Positions 28,710 to 38,007 of a stretch of DNA of 40,646 nt are shown piece by piece; position 1 is the first letter of the stretch, and every line of letters starts with the position of its first letter. The notes below the pieces were generated by a model. It ran no database searches. It had not been told where the DNA came from and was given only the letters and a program-made list of their open reading frames with translations. The position numbers and the translations under genes were made by a program. Source of the stretch: a virus; the IMG/VR virus record IMGVR_UViG_3300046028_006522, positions 1 through 40,646 of that record; one strand, given 5' to 3'.

Positions 28710-31700
28710 ATGCCAGAAGAAATATTACAAGAAGAAAATCCAATATATAAATTCATGAAGTCAAATAATTTGACAGACTTGAATGAAGGCGAATTTCTTA
28801 CTAAATATTCCGCTCCAAATAAAGCAAAGGAAATTCATAGTTTTATGGTTTCCAATAAATTAACTGATTTAGATGAGTCTAAGTTTTATGACTCTTATTT
28901 AAAAAAAAAAGACCAAGGAGTTTTACCTTCCGTTTCTTCTCCTACTCGATCACTATCACCAGACTTTGAAAAAGGTAAAGCTTTTGCTGAGAAAGGTTTT
29001 TTAATGAAGCCAGAAGGCACAAAAGAACAAAAAATAGCTACTGAAGAAGGCGACAAGCAAGGATTATTATTAAATTTGGTTTCTTCTTTAGACAAAGGGT
29101 TTGCAAAAAATTTTATCAGTAGTCCCATAAAGGGATTAGGTACAGTTCTACAAGGAGCAACAAAAAAAGTTTTAGGTGGCACAGGGCAAGGTTATATTAG
29201 TGATGAGCTAATTAAGTATGGCGATTATTTAAACAATGCAATAGACGAATTAACTCCTCAAGATGAAGAATTTAAAAATACTTTATGGGACCAAGCTGCT
29301 CAAGCAGTCGGGCAAATAGGCTCTTTGGTTCTTACAGGGGGTCTTACAGGCGCAGCAGGAAAAGGCGCAGCATTAGTTAGCCAAGCGCCTAAAGGGGCAG
29401 CTTTAACGGCAGTTAAGACACTTGGTTCTCAATTATCTTCTCCTACGGCTGTAAGTGCAGGGCTTTCTATGGGTCAAGCTGAATTTGATAGAGCAAAGCA
29501 AGCAGGCGCTACTGATGACCAAGCATATGAGGTATTTTATAAAAACGCAGCAGTTGGTTCAGTATTAGAAACAATCCCTGTAATGCAATTTTTCAAAAGA
29601 TTTAATAATTCTACAGGAGGAAGTGTAACTAATTATATAAAAACCAAGGGAGTAGCAGGACTTACGGGGGGTATTGAAGAAATGACCACAGAGGTAATGC
29701 AGCAATTATATTCTAATAAAACAGCAAAAGACATATATAATATCAATCAAGATATTCTAGATGGCGTAGGGTCTTCTGGTGGTATTGGTTTTGGTATTGG
29801 TTTCTTACTTAATGCTATGGGTGCTAATGCTAAAATATTAAGAAAACAAGGGAAGGTACAAGAGGCAGATGTTTTAGAGAATCAAGTTAAACAATATGAA
29901 GATAATTTAGAAAACCCTAAAGTTACATCTGGCAATAAAGTATCTGCTAAAGATATTGTTACACAAGGGCCTGAGATAGGTACTCAAAAAGCAGTTCAAA
30001 ATTTAGATAGGGATTTAGCTAATAATGTTATCACTCCTGAACAGTATCAAGAAGGAATTATTTTTGCAGAAAAAGCAGCACAAGTCGCAGATAAAATACC
30101 CGAAACAGTAATAGGCGAAAGCAGAGCTAAATCAATAGAATTATTAGTTGAAAGAAATGATATAAAACAAGCTAATGATAATTTAATTCAGCAAAAACAA
30201 ACAACAGACGAGGCTTATCACGCGGGAATAGATGAAGAAATAAAGGCTAATGAAGAAAAGATTAAAAAAGTAGATGCAGAGGTATACAACATTGCAAAAA
30301 AGCCATCAAAAGAATTTGGAACTAAAAAGTATGAAGTAGACGGAGAAGAGGTAACTAAAGAAGCATTTGAAGCACTGCAAGGCAAGCCCTTGGGTACAAA
30401 AACAATAATAGAGCCTACTCAAATAGGAGGATTAAAAGTTATAAAAAGAGCGCCTGATGCCCCAAATGGTGAAGCTGTTTATGAAGTAGAAGGCGAAAGA
30501 TTTTTGACAGCGGATGGGAAAGAATTGGGTGTGGCTAAAGTTAAAACACCAACACAAGAAATTAAGCCTGAAGTTAAAATTGAAGATGTTACATCAAAAC
30601 AAAAAGATGAAAAATTTAATACTCCAGTTTTAAAAACAAAAGAAAGCAATTTTGAAAAACTTTACATACCAAGAAATGTTGTAGAAGAAGCATATAAAAA
30701 TGATAAAGATAATAACCCCATTTTTGGAAATGGCAATCAGTCGTTAGGTAGAATAATTGAAAGAGGGGGGTATGCAATTTCAGAATTAAATACTTTATTG
30801 CCTAATTGGAAAGACTTGGCAACTAAAGAAGTTAAAATAGCTGAAGTTAAACAGCCTACTAAAGAATTAGTAGAAGGCGAAAGCGTTGAGTTTAAAACAC
30901 CTGAAGGGAACAGTATTGTAGGAGAGAAAGTTATCATACCGGGCTTTGAGAAGATGGATATGGTAATAGTAAAGGAAGGTTTAAATAATATAGTATATGA
31001 TTTAGCATCTGGTATGCCAATATCTGAAGGTGATTTTACCAAAGAAGGTACTATAAAATCAATAAAAGATAATTTTGAGGCTAGAAACATAACTCAAGCT
31101 AAATTATATGGTCTAATATATAAAGGAAATAATACTTCTTCGTTTGAAAATAAAAATAGGGTTAGGCAAATTAATCCTAGTAGCATGTTTGAGTCATATT
31201 CTGAAAAAAGAAAGGCATCCGATAAAGCTGAATATGAAAAGCTTCCTTTAAAATATACACCAAAAGAAATTGAGGGGTTAAATAAATTAAGGGATAAGGC
31301 TAAAGAAAATGGATTAGATACAATAGCTGCCGAAATAGAAGAAAAGGCAAAAGAGAGATTTAAAGAAGGCTCATATAAGCCTCCTTATGATTTTTTTGAT
31401 AAACAAATAAAATCAGAAATTGAACAAAAAACAAAAGAAGAAGCCAAAAATAATAAAGTCCCATACCCAAAAGAATTTATAAAAACGTTTCCTAATGTAA
31501 CAGAAGATTATCTTAAAAAAATGGTAAATTCTGGATATAAGGTAGATAAGTTTGAAAAAATACCAGCTGATGTTAAAAAGGTAATGATTGATGGATTGCA
31601 GTTAAGCAGAGATTTTATGAATAAATATGGGTATCATCCATACGAGCAATCTGATAATTTTTTCACTAAACTTCTTTATTTTATGAACTCTACAGGGGCT

Positions 31701-32816
31701 AGAGAAAATAGAGAATCAAAAATAATTGAATCTAAAAAAGAGCTTATATCAGCATTAGATGATTTAAAAAAAGTACACGAAAAAGAGTTTGGTAAAAAAG
31801 CGGAAGCTGAAGTAAAGCCAAAGGCTAAAGAAGAAATAGAAGAACCAGAAGTATTAGCTAAAGATGAACTTAAAAAAGCTGAGGCAAAATTTATAGCCGC
31901 TGAAGATAAATTTAAAAAAGCTAGAAATAAAATTGAAGCTACTCAAGTAAAGCAAGCTGGCATATTTGGTGGGGAGCAAAAAGGTATGTTCGCTATGGGT
32001 GGAGAAGAAGCCAAGAATACACTTGAACCATTAAGAAAAGCAACAAAAGAAGCTAAAGCAGAATTAGACAATGTTAGAAACAAAATCAAAGTTCAAGAAC
32101 AAGCTCAGCCTGAATTAAAGCCAATTAAAAAAGAAGCTCCTAAAAAAACATATCAAGAAGCAGTAAAAGAAAAACAAGCAGCCGAAAAGAAGCTAACAAA
32201 ACAATTTGCAGGTGAAAAAGCAGCCATTACAAAGGAAATATATCGCAAAGTAAATATGATGGATGACCCTAGAGATGCAGAAGAAGCTGCATTAAGATAT
32301 TTGGCAGGAGGTGGTAAAATTAGAGATGAAGATATTAATGATGTTTATGGTAGAGTTAAAAGAGCAGAGCTTAATACTGGTCGTAGAGAGCTTAAAACAG
32401 CCGAAGTAAAATCAAAGGATTTTGGAGGCGGAAAAGAAAAAATAAGTGATATAGCCCATAGAATATGGGAAGACAGCGGACAAGAAATTTCAGAAAAAGA
32501 AGCAGAGGAAGCTTTAATGGCAGAAATTGGTAATAATAACACTAGACTTGAGGCGGCAGAAGCTTATCTAGAAAAATATAGTCCTGAATATTTAGAAGAA
32601 AAAACATATCAAAGACAAGCAGAAGAAAGTGAAGCCCAAATTTTAGAGGCTGAACAAAAAGCCGCAGAAACTAATGAAAAGATAAAAGAAGAATTTAAAG
32701 AAGTGGTGGGAAAGGCTAGCAAAAAAGCTAAAGAAAATGCCAAAATAGAGTTTGTAGACCGTAACTTTGAATATTTAAAACAAAAAATTAAAATAGAAGA
32801 AAAATGCCCATTCTAA
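28710..32816 (+). CDS. Large internal virion (ejection) protein, 1368 aa
   Basis: Residues 12-34 and 42-64 are a tandem repeat with a 30-residue period (FMKSNNLTDLNEGEFLTKYS and FMVSNKLTDLDESKFYDSYL), a motif seen at the start of large proteins in Bacteroidota phages. Hydrophobic, glycine-rich stretches at about 200-222 (GQIGSLVLTGGLTGAAGKGA) and 357-372 (GIGFGIGFLLNAMGA) could insert into a membrane. The rest is highly charged, largely helical, with Lys/Glu coiled coils towards the end. I find no lysozyme motif. Likely ejected to form a conduit or to act in the host. Its end overlaps the ferritin-like gene by 13 nt. Confidence 0.65.
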   Translation: MPEEILQEENPIYKFMKSNNLTDLNEGEFLTKYSAPNKAKEIHSFMVSNKLTDLDESKFYDSYLKKKDQGVLPSVSSPTRSLSPDFEKGKAFAEKGFLMKPEGTKEQKIATEEGDKQGLLLNLVSSLDKGFAKNFISSPIKGLGTVLQGATKKVLGGTGQGYISDELIKYGDYLNNAIDELTPQDEEFKNTLWDQAAQAVGQIGSLVLTGGLTGAAGKGAALVSQAPKGAALTAVKTLGSQLSSPTAVSAGLSMGQAEFDRAKQAGATDDQAYEVFYKNAAVGSVLETIPVMQFFKRFNNSTGGSVTNYIKTKGVAGLTGGIEEMTTEVMQQLYSNKTAKDIYNINQDILDGVGSSGGIGFGIGFLLNAMGANAKILRKQGKVQEADVLENQVKQYEDNLENPKVTSGNKVSAKDIVTQGPEIGTQKAVQNLDRDLANNVITPEQYQEGIIFAEKAAQVADKIPETVIGESRAKSIELLVERNDIKQANDNLIQQKQTTDEAYHAGIDEEIKANEEKIKKVDAEVYNIAKKPSKEFGTKKYEVDGEEVTKEAFEALQGKPLGTKTIIEPTQIGGLKVIKRAPDAPNGEAVYEVEGERFLTADGKELGVAKVKTPTQEIKPEVKIEDVTSKQKDEKFNTPVLKTKESNFEKLYIPRNVVEEAYKNDKDNNPIFGNGNQSLGRIIERGGYAISELNTLLPNWKDLATKEVKIAEVKQPTKELVEGESVEFKTPEGNSIVGEKVIIPGFEKMDMVIVKEGLNNIVYDLASGMPISEGDFTKEGTIKSIKDNFEARNITQAKLYGLIYKGNNTSSFENKNRVRQINPSSMFESYSEKRKASDKAEYEKLPLKYTPKEIEGLNKLRDKAKENGLDTIAAEIEEKAKERFKEGSYKPPYDFFDKQIKSEIEQKTKEEAKNNKVPYPKEFIKTFPNVTEDYLKKMVNSGYKVDKFEKIPADVKKVMIDGLQLSRDFMNKYGYHPYEQSDNFFTKLLYFMNSTGARENRESKIIESKKELISALDDLKKVHEKEFGKKAEAEVKPKAKEEIEEPEVLAKDELKKAEAKFIAAEDKFKKARNKIEATQVKQAGIFGGEQKGMFAMGGEEAKNTLEPLRKATKEAKAELDNVRNKIKVQEQAQPELKPIKKEAPKKTYQEAVKEKQAAEKKLTKQFAGEKAAITKEIYRKVNMMDDPRDAEEAALRYLAGGGKIRDEDINDVYGRVKRAELNTGRRELKTAEVKSKDFGGGKEKISDIAHRIWEDSGQEISEKEAEEALMAEIGNNNTRLEAAEAYLEKYSPEYLEEKTYQRQAEESEAQILEAEQKAAETNEKIKEEFKEVVGKASKKAKENAKIEFVDRNFEYLKQKIKIEEKCPF

Positions 32817-33304
32817 AATCGCTATTAACCCCTAGCATGAAAAAAGGGTTGCAAAAGGCAATATATGCCGAATTATATCAATCTAACCTTTGGAAGCACA
32901 TTGCTAACCAATTACAAAGATTAGGTTATTTTGGAGGTCAAAAGTATTTCTTAGCAGAAAGCGCAGAAGAACTTACTCATTACCAAGTATTTGTTGATTT
33001 TATCAATGATATGGGTGATGTAGCAGATGTCCCTAAAATAGATGCTGTTGAAGATGATATTGAGTCAATAGCTACAGCATTACAAGTTGCATATGATATG
33101 GAGCTTGACGTCTATAACCAGTACAAAAAATTCTACGAAGAAGCTGAAGATGAAGATGTTACAGTTAGCATCTTTATGCAGCAGTTTGTTACCATCCAAT
33201 TAAAAGCAGTTGGTACTTATGGTGATTTAATTAGTCGCTATAACAAATGTGGCACAAACGAAGCTGCTATCTTGGAATTTGATAGATATTTGTCAAAACA
33301 ATAA
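32804..33304 (+). CDS. Ferritin-like protein, 166 aa
   Basis: The protein is a four-helix ferritin-type bundle of normal bacterial length. Compared with E. coli FtnA: AELYQSNLWKHIANQL carries E23 (FtnA E17); AESAEELTHYQVFVDFINDM carries E55, E56 and H59 (FtnA E49, E50, H53); YDMELDVYNQY carries E100 (FtnA E94); VTIQLKAVGTYGDLI carries Q132 (FtnA Q127). FtnA E126, E129 and E130 are replaced (I131, K134, A135), so one iron site is kept and the second and third are weakened. It overlaps the large ejection gene before (13 nt) and is 9 nt before the next, so it is coexpressed with virion proteins. Iron storage, oxidation or a structural role are possible. Confidence 0.8.
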   Translation: MPILKSLLTPSMKKGLQKAIYAELYQSNLWKHIANQLQRLGYFGGQKYFLAESAEELTHYQVFVDFINDMGDVADVPKIDAVEDDIESIATALQVAYDMELDVYNQYKKFYEEAEDEDVTVSIFMQQFVTIQLKAVGTYGDLISRYNKCGTNEAAILEFDRYLSKQ

Positions 33305-33313
33305 TATATAAAC

Positions 33314-36300
33314 ATGGGTTGCATTTACATTTTAAACGGAATCGAATATAACGAAGAGCAGCTTAAAGAGTATTTAGCTAAAAACTTAGAAGATTTTTCT
33401 GCGGAAATATCTGGAGAGGAAGCTAAAACTAGGGGTATTAATAATGCCGCTAATGGAATAAGAAGGCGATTGCTTGGGATGGAAAGTTACGATCCAGATG
33501 TTGTAACAAATTTTCAAGCTAACCAAGAAGCTGAAAGTTTATTAAAAGAAGGTTATGATGTAAACAAGCTTTTAGACAGATTGCAAAGCGGAGAGCCAGT
33601 GACTCTCGTTCAGCAAGAAATGTTAAAGATATTAAACATGGAATTGGATGCAAAAATTGCTGAAAATCCAACAGACGAATTACTTGAAAAGCAAAGAAGA
33701 TTAGCTTTAATAAATGATATAATCGGTACTGATGCAGCTAGGGTATTACAAGCTAGAAAGGGTATGCCAGCACCAATGACAACTATTTCTGATTTTTACA
33801 TTGATAAAATGAATAAAAATGGAGTAGATGTATTGACTAATACGCAAAAAGAAGAGGCTAAAGCAGATTTTGAAGAAATGGTAAAATCTGAAAAAGAAGT
33901 AGAAAAATTAAAAGAACAAGTAAATGACTATGCCGCAAAGGAATTAGCTGAAAGAGAAATAAATGAAGCAAAAAGAAGTCCTAAAAAAAGAGATTTTGCT
34001 GCTGAAAAGAAAAAAGTTATATCAGATATAAGGCAAAAATTAAAAAATATAAGACAAGGTAGAAGTGGAATTACCGCTGTGCCTTTACCGGGCGTACAGG
34101 AATTAATAGAAATAGCTCCAGATGTAGCAAAGCTGGTTAGAATATTGGTAGATGAAAATGTAAATAAATTAGACGATATTATAGACAAAATATATAAAAT
34201 ATTAAAGTCTGAAATAGGAGGAGTAACTAAAAAAGATGTGCGAGATATAATAGGTGGTAAATATAGTAAGCCTAGAGAAACAAAATCAGAATTACAGCTT
34301 AAAATAGATAATTTAAACAGAGAAGCAAGATTACTTACTGAAATAGAAGAGATAAAAGCTGGCAAACCTAAGACTGAAAAAGAAGAAATAAAAAAGAATC
34401 AAAGAATTGCAGATTTGAATAAGCAATTAATACAGGCTAAAAAAGAAGCTGGTTATTTTGATGATGTTAGAATTAGACAAGCAGAAAAAGTAGTTTCAAA
34501 AAATATAGAAGATTTAAAAAGAAGAATAGAAGAAAAGGATTACGAAATATCAAAAGCTGAGAAAATAAGTAGTCCTAAATTAGAAGAATTAAGGGCTGAG
34601 CAGAAAAAATTAAGAGAGGAATTAGATGCTCAAAAAAACAAAACAGCCGTAGAAGATGCTACTCAAAAAAGAATAGAATCATTAGAAGCAGAATTAAAAA
34701 GAGTAACAGAGAGAAGGGCTAAGGAAAAAGTTGAAAAGGGTACTAAAGTTGAAAAAGAAATAAGTGAAAGAGAAATTGAACTTAAAAATGCTATTGCTGC
34801 CGAAAATGAAAAATGGGCAAATGAAAAAGACAAGGCTAGAATTGCAGCTAGTGACTATAGAAAATTAGAAACCGAAAGAAATAGACAATTGCAAAAAGTT
34901 TCAGATTTAAAAAATAAATTAGAAATATTAAGCAAGGGGCAATTACCAGAAACTAAAAAAACGGAATATAAAAAAGATGTTCCTGAAATAGAAAATTTAA
35001 AAACTGAAATAAAGATAGCTGAGAAAAAAGTAAGAGAAAGTATTGCTTATGAAAAAAGACTAAAAGCGCTAGAGCTAGAATTGGAAAGAATAAAAGAAAG
35101 AAAGAAGAAAGAAAAAGTAGAAAATAAAAGAGTTTTAACAGAAAAGGAAAATGAAATCAGAGAAAAAATTGAAGCTGAAAAACTTGCTTGGCAAATAGAA
35201 GAAAGTGTTAAAAGATTGAAAGATGATTTACAAAGATTGCAAGATAGAAAAGAAAAGGTTGTTAATGTAAAAGAGAAAAGAGATTTAACTGATGAAGAAG
35301 CTGATTTAATAGATAAAATTAAACAAGAAAAGAAAAAAATAGCAGAAGAAAAAGCTCCTGCTGACAGATTAACAAATGCTGTTGATAGAATCAATGCACA
35401 AATAAAAGAATTAAAAGAAAGAATTCAAGAAGGGGATTTTTCTGAAAAACCAAAAAAGTTAAATATTTTAGAAGATAGAGAACTTAGAAAAAATAACCCA
35501 GAATTATTTAACAAATATTTAGATGCTCTTGAGAAAAAGGATGAGTTGTTATTCAAGTATAATGAAAAAATGGCTCAAGAAGAAATGAAATCAAAAAGAG
35601 GGTTTGAAAGATTAGCCGCTGAAACTGGGAAGCTTGCTGAAGAAGGTTTTAACACAGTAAAAGCATTAAAAGCTGGTATAGATAACTCCGTAGTCTTCAT
35701 ACAAAATGGTATTGCTGTTTTAAACCCATTCAATATAAAAGCAACAGGAAAAGCGTTCTTAGCTCAAGCGGATGTTGTATTTAGTGAAACTAATTTTAGA
35801 AGAAGATTAACTCAAATCTTTGCTAATAAGGAATTAATGGAAATGGTGAGTTTATCTGGTTTAGATATTATTGATCCAAAAGGTTTCAGAGAATCTATTA
35901 CAAATGAGCAATTTGGCGGTAAAAACTGGTTAGAAAAAGCAAAGGTTAAAATATTTGGAAAGGAATACAAAGCATCTATGATAACTGCTCCTTTTGAAAG
36001 AATATTCGCGGCGTTTAGTAATGAATTTAGACTTCAAATATTTTTAAGAGGTGCTGAAAAATTAATTGCTAAAGGTAAAACCTTGGATAATAACATAGAA
36101 GATTTCAAGAGTTTAGCTAGTTACGCAAATAATATAACTGGTAGAGGAAAATTACATCCGTTTTTAAAAAGAGGTGAACCAATTATTTCTACTTTAATAT
36201 GGGCGCCGGGCCTTATGTCATCTTCATTAAACATTATAGCTTTGGGTGACTTGGTTAGTTTTGCTAACCCATCTTCATATGGAGCTAAAGGTAAGGGCAA

Positions 36301-37267
36301 AGGATACTATAGAAACATGACTCCAGAAGTGAGAAAATACGCTGCAAAAGAAACCGCTGCCGGGATAGCTATGGGAGTTTTAGTTATGGCTGCAATGGCT
36401 TTAGATGATGATAAAGAAGTAGACTATGATCCAACAAGCGTAACTTTTGGCCAAGTAAGAGATACTAAAAACGGATGGTCTTACAATGTATTTGGCAGAT
36501 TTACCCCTTATATTAGACTTATTGCCATGAGGGCAATGGAAGGCAAGAAAATAGACGGGAAACCAATTAAATACGATGCTAGAGCTGAAGGTTATAAATT
36601 TTTTAGAGGTAAGGCAGCTCCAGTAGCCGGTGTAGTGTCAGATTTGCTTTTTTCTGAAGATTTCCAAGGCAAAAGATATACTATAGATGATAAGGCCCAG
36701 ATTGCTAGAGATTTGTTTGAACCATTGTTTATAGCTGATTTAAGAAAGCAAATGGAAATAGATGGTACAGATGCTATATTAACTAGAGGCATACCATCTT
36801 TTGTCGGTATTAAAGTAGTTAATGAGAAAATGTATGATGAAAGAGATTTGCCTACTTTACTTAAAAATACCCAAGATTCGGAATCAATGGATAAAAACCT
36901 TATGATAAATTGGAATGACAAAGGCAGATATATAAATAAAGAAGAATTCAATGAGTTTGTCAAAGAAAGAGATAAATTAATAGGCGATTATATAACTTCT
37001 ATATACGAAAAGGGAATTCCTGTTGTAGATGAAACTGGTGAAAATGTAATTGTAAAACCTATCAAAGAAGTGACAAAAGAAGAGTTAATTAAAGAAATTA
37101 ATAGAATAAAAACATTAGCTACTAGGAATATTAAAGAAAAGCTATTTGGAGAAAAACCAGCACCTGAAAATTATATTAAAAGAGAATTGAAATATACTAG
37201 AGATGATTTAGGAATAGGCAATCCGGAGGTACTAGAGGAAGAAATTATTTACGAAGAAGAACCATAA
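33314..37267 (+). CDS. Large coiled-coil internal virion protein with LPD-like C-terminus, 1317 aa
   Basis: Residues 1-170 are a mixed N-terminal domain (CIYILNGIEYNEEQLKEYLA). About 180-775 is almost pure Lys/Glu coiled coil (KELAEREINEAKRSPKKRDF, KLEELRAEQKKLREELDAQK). From about 775 a conserved-looking part follows: NPFNIKATGKAFLAQADVVF, NNITGRGKLHPFLKRGEP, LIWAPGLMSSSLNIIALGDL, a hydrophobic segment ETAAGIAMGVLVMAAMAL at about 1013, and RFTPYIRLIAMRAMEG. The TGRGKL...N...P plan resembles large polyvalent-protein domains (LPD38 type) of phage ejected proteins. Last of the ejection cassette. Family assignment is by eye only. Confidence 0.65.
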   Translation: MGCIYILNGIEYNEEQLKEYLAKNLEDFSAEISGEEAKTRGINNAANGIRRRLLGMESYDPDVVTNFQANQEAESLLKEGYDVNKLLDRLQSGEPVTLVQQEMLKILNMELDAKIAENPTDELLEKQRRLALINDIIGTDAARVLQARKGMPAPMTTISDFYIDKMNKNGVDVLTNTQKEEAKADFEEMVKSEKEVEKLKEQVNDYAAKELAEREINEAKRSPKKRDFAAEKKKVISDIRQKLKNIRQGRSGITAVPLPGVQELIEIAPDVAKLVRILVDENVNKLDDIIDKIYKILKSEIGGVTKKDVRDIIGGKYSKPRETKSELQLKIDNLNREARLLTEIEEIKAGKPKTEKEEIKKNQRIADLNKQLIQAKKEAGYFDDVRIRQAEKVVSKNIEDLKRRIEEKDYEISKAEKISSPKLEELRAEQKKLREELDAQKNKTAVEDATQKRIESLEAELKRVTERRAKEKVEKGTKVEKEISEREIELKNAIAAENEKWANEKDKARIAASDYRKLETERNRQLQKVSDLKNKLEILSKGQLPETKKTEYKKDVPEIENLKTEIKIAEKKVRESIAYEKRLKALELELERIKERKKKEKVENKRVLTEKENEIREKIEAEKLAWQIEESVKRLKDDLQRLQDRKEKVVNVKEKRDLTDEEADLIDKIKQEKKKIAEEKAPADRLTNAVDRINAQIKELKERIQEGDFSEKPKKLNILEDRELRKNNPELFNKYLDALEKKDELLFKYNEKMAQEEMKSKRGFERLAAETGKLAEEGFNTVKALKAGIDNSVVFIQNGIAVLNPFNIKATGKAFLAQADVVFSETNFRRRLTQIFANKELMEMVSLSGLDIIDPKGFRESITNEQFGGKNWLEKAKVKIFGKEYKASMITAPFERIFAAFSNEFRLQIFLRGAEKLIAKGKTLDNNIEDFKSLASYANNITGRGKLHPFLKRGEPIISTLIWAPGLMSSSLNIIALGDLVSFANPSSYGAKGKGKGYYRNMTPEVRKYAAKETAAGIAMGVLVMAAMALDDDKEVDYDPTSVTFGQVRDTKNGWSYNVFGRFTPYIRLIAMRAMEGKKIDGKPIKYDARAEGYKFFRGKAAPVAGVVSDLLFSEDFQGKRYTIDDKAQIARDLFEPLFIADLRKQMEIDGTDAILTRGIPSFVGIKVVNEKMYDERDLPTLLKNTQDSESMDKNLMINWNDKGRYINKEEFNEFVKERDKLIGDYITSIYEKGIPVVDETGENVIVKPIKEVTKEELIKEINRIKTLATRNIKEKLFGEKPAPENYIKRELKYTRDDLGIGNPEVLEEEIIYEEEP

Positions 37268-37271
37268 TAAT

Positions 37272-37436
37272 ATGCCATATAAATCAAAAGCCCAAGAAGC
37301 CTACTTTAATATCCATAAAAAGGAGCTAGAAAGACAAGGAGTAAATGTTAACGAATGGAACAAAGCTAGCAAGGGTAAAAAGCTTCCTGAAAGAGTTACC
37401 AAGCTTCAGGCTATGAAGAAAATAAAAATGGGCTAA
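37272..37436 (+). CDS. Small phage protein of the KSKAQ type, 54 aa
   Basis: ATG at 37272, 4 nt after the previous stop, gives MPYKSKAQEAYFNIHKKELE, then GVNVNEWNKASKGKKLPERV and a basic end, stop TAA at 37434-37436. The pattern MPxKSKAQxxYxxxxK...VxEWNxASKGKKLPE is one I recognise from tiny proteins in many phages. Function unknown. It closes the ejection cassette, just before a new promoter box. Confidence 0.78.
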   Translation: MPYKSKAQEAYFNIHKKELERQGVNVNEWNKASKGKKLPERVTKLQAMKKIKMG

Positions 37437-37453
37437 TATAGCCATAAATTTCT

Positions 37454-37461
37454 TATATTTG
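37454..37461 (+). promoter_or_regulatory. Promoter of the appendage genes, TATATTTG
   Basis: TATATTTG preceded by TTTCT lies in the 42-nt gap before the appendage genes; the ATG at 37479 is 18 nt beyond. No TTG -33 box at the usual spacing. Confidence 0.58.
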
Positions 37462-37478
37462 GGTAAAATTTTAATACA

Positions 37479-37997
37479 ATGCCTCTCTCCCCAAATTTTA
37501 CCGCCTCCCAGAATAGCGGCACGCCTAATTTAATTTTTTTAACTGATACCTCAACAGGTTCAGATGGAACTATTACTAAGCGTAGAATTTATTTATTACA
37601 ATCAGATGGTACTTATTTGGTACCAGCAGGAACAGTTACTGATTATATTGAGTGGGCATTGGTGGATACAACCACTAGTTTAAATGTACTAATACAAGAT
37701 ACAGCATTAAGTATTACTGTCCAGTGGTTAACAGCTTCAAATGTGGTAGTGGCAACTAAAACCACATCCTTTGCCTTTACAGCATACAATGAAACTTTCT
37801 ATTATGGTTTAACTGAAAGCCAAGTAGCAAATGCAAATTTAACAGCAAGCACTAACTGGTATCAAACTAAAATGATACTTAGAGTAGAATTAGATTCTGC
37901 ATACCAAGCTATATCTTTTGCATCTGATATCTTCAGCGCGCAAGCAGCTTTAAACAGAGCGACATTCATTAGTACAAACCAAAGTTATTTCTTCTAA
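37479..37997 (+). CDS. Virion appendage protein, 172 aa
   Basis: The protein (SPNFTASQNSGTPNLIFLTD, then TSTGSDGTITKRRIYLLQSD) is beta-rich with the pattern LxDTSTGSDxxITxRRxYxxxxxGxxLVPxGT that I recognise from tail-region proteins of Bacteroidota phages; the C-terminal half contains NETFYYGLTESQ. Probably part of a tail appendage or fibre base. It is the first gene after the promoter box at 37454 and lies 10 nt before the next gene. Confidence 0.7.
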   Translation: MPLSPNFTASQNSGTPNLIFLTDTSTGSDGTITKRRIYLLQSDGTYLVPAGTVTDYIEWALVDTTTSLNVLIQDTALSITVQWLTASNVVVATKTTSFAFTAYNETFYYGLTESQVANANLTASTNWYQTKMILRVELDSAYQAISFASDIFSAQAALNRATFISTNQSYFF

Positions 37998-38007
37998 ATA
38001 AATAGTA

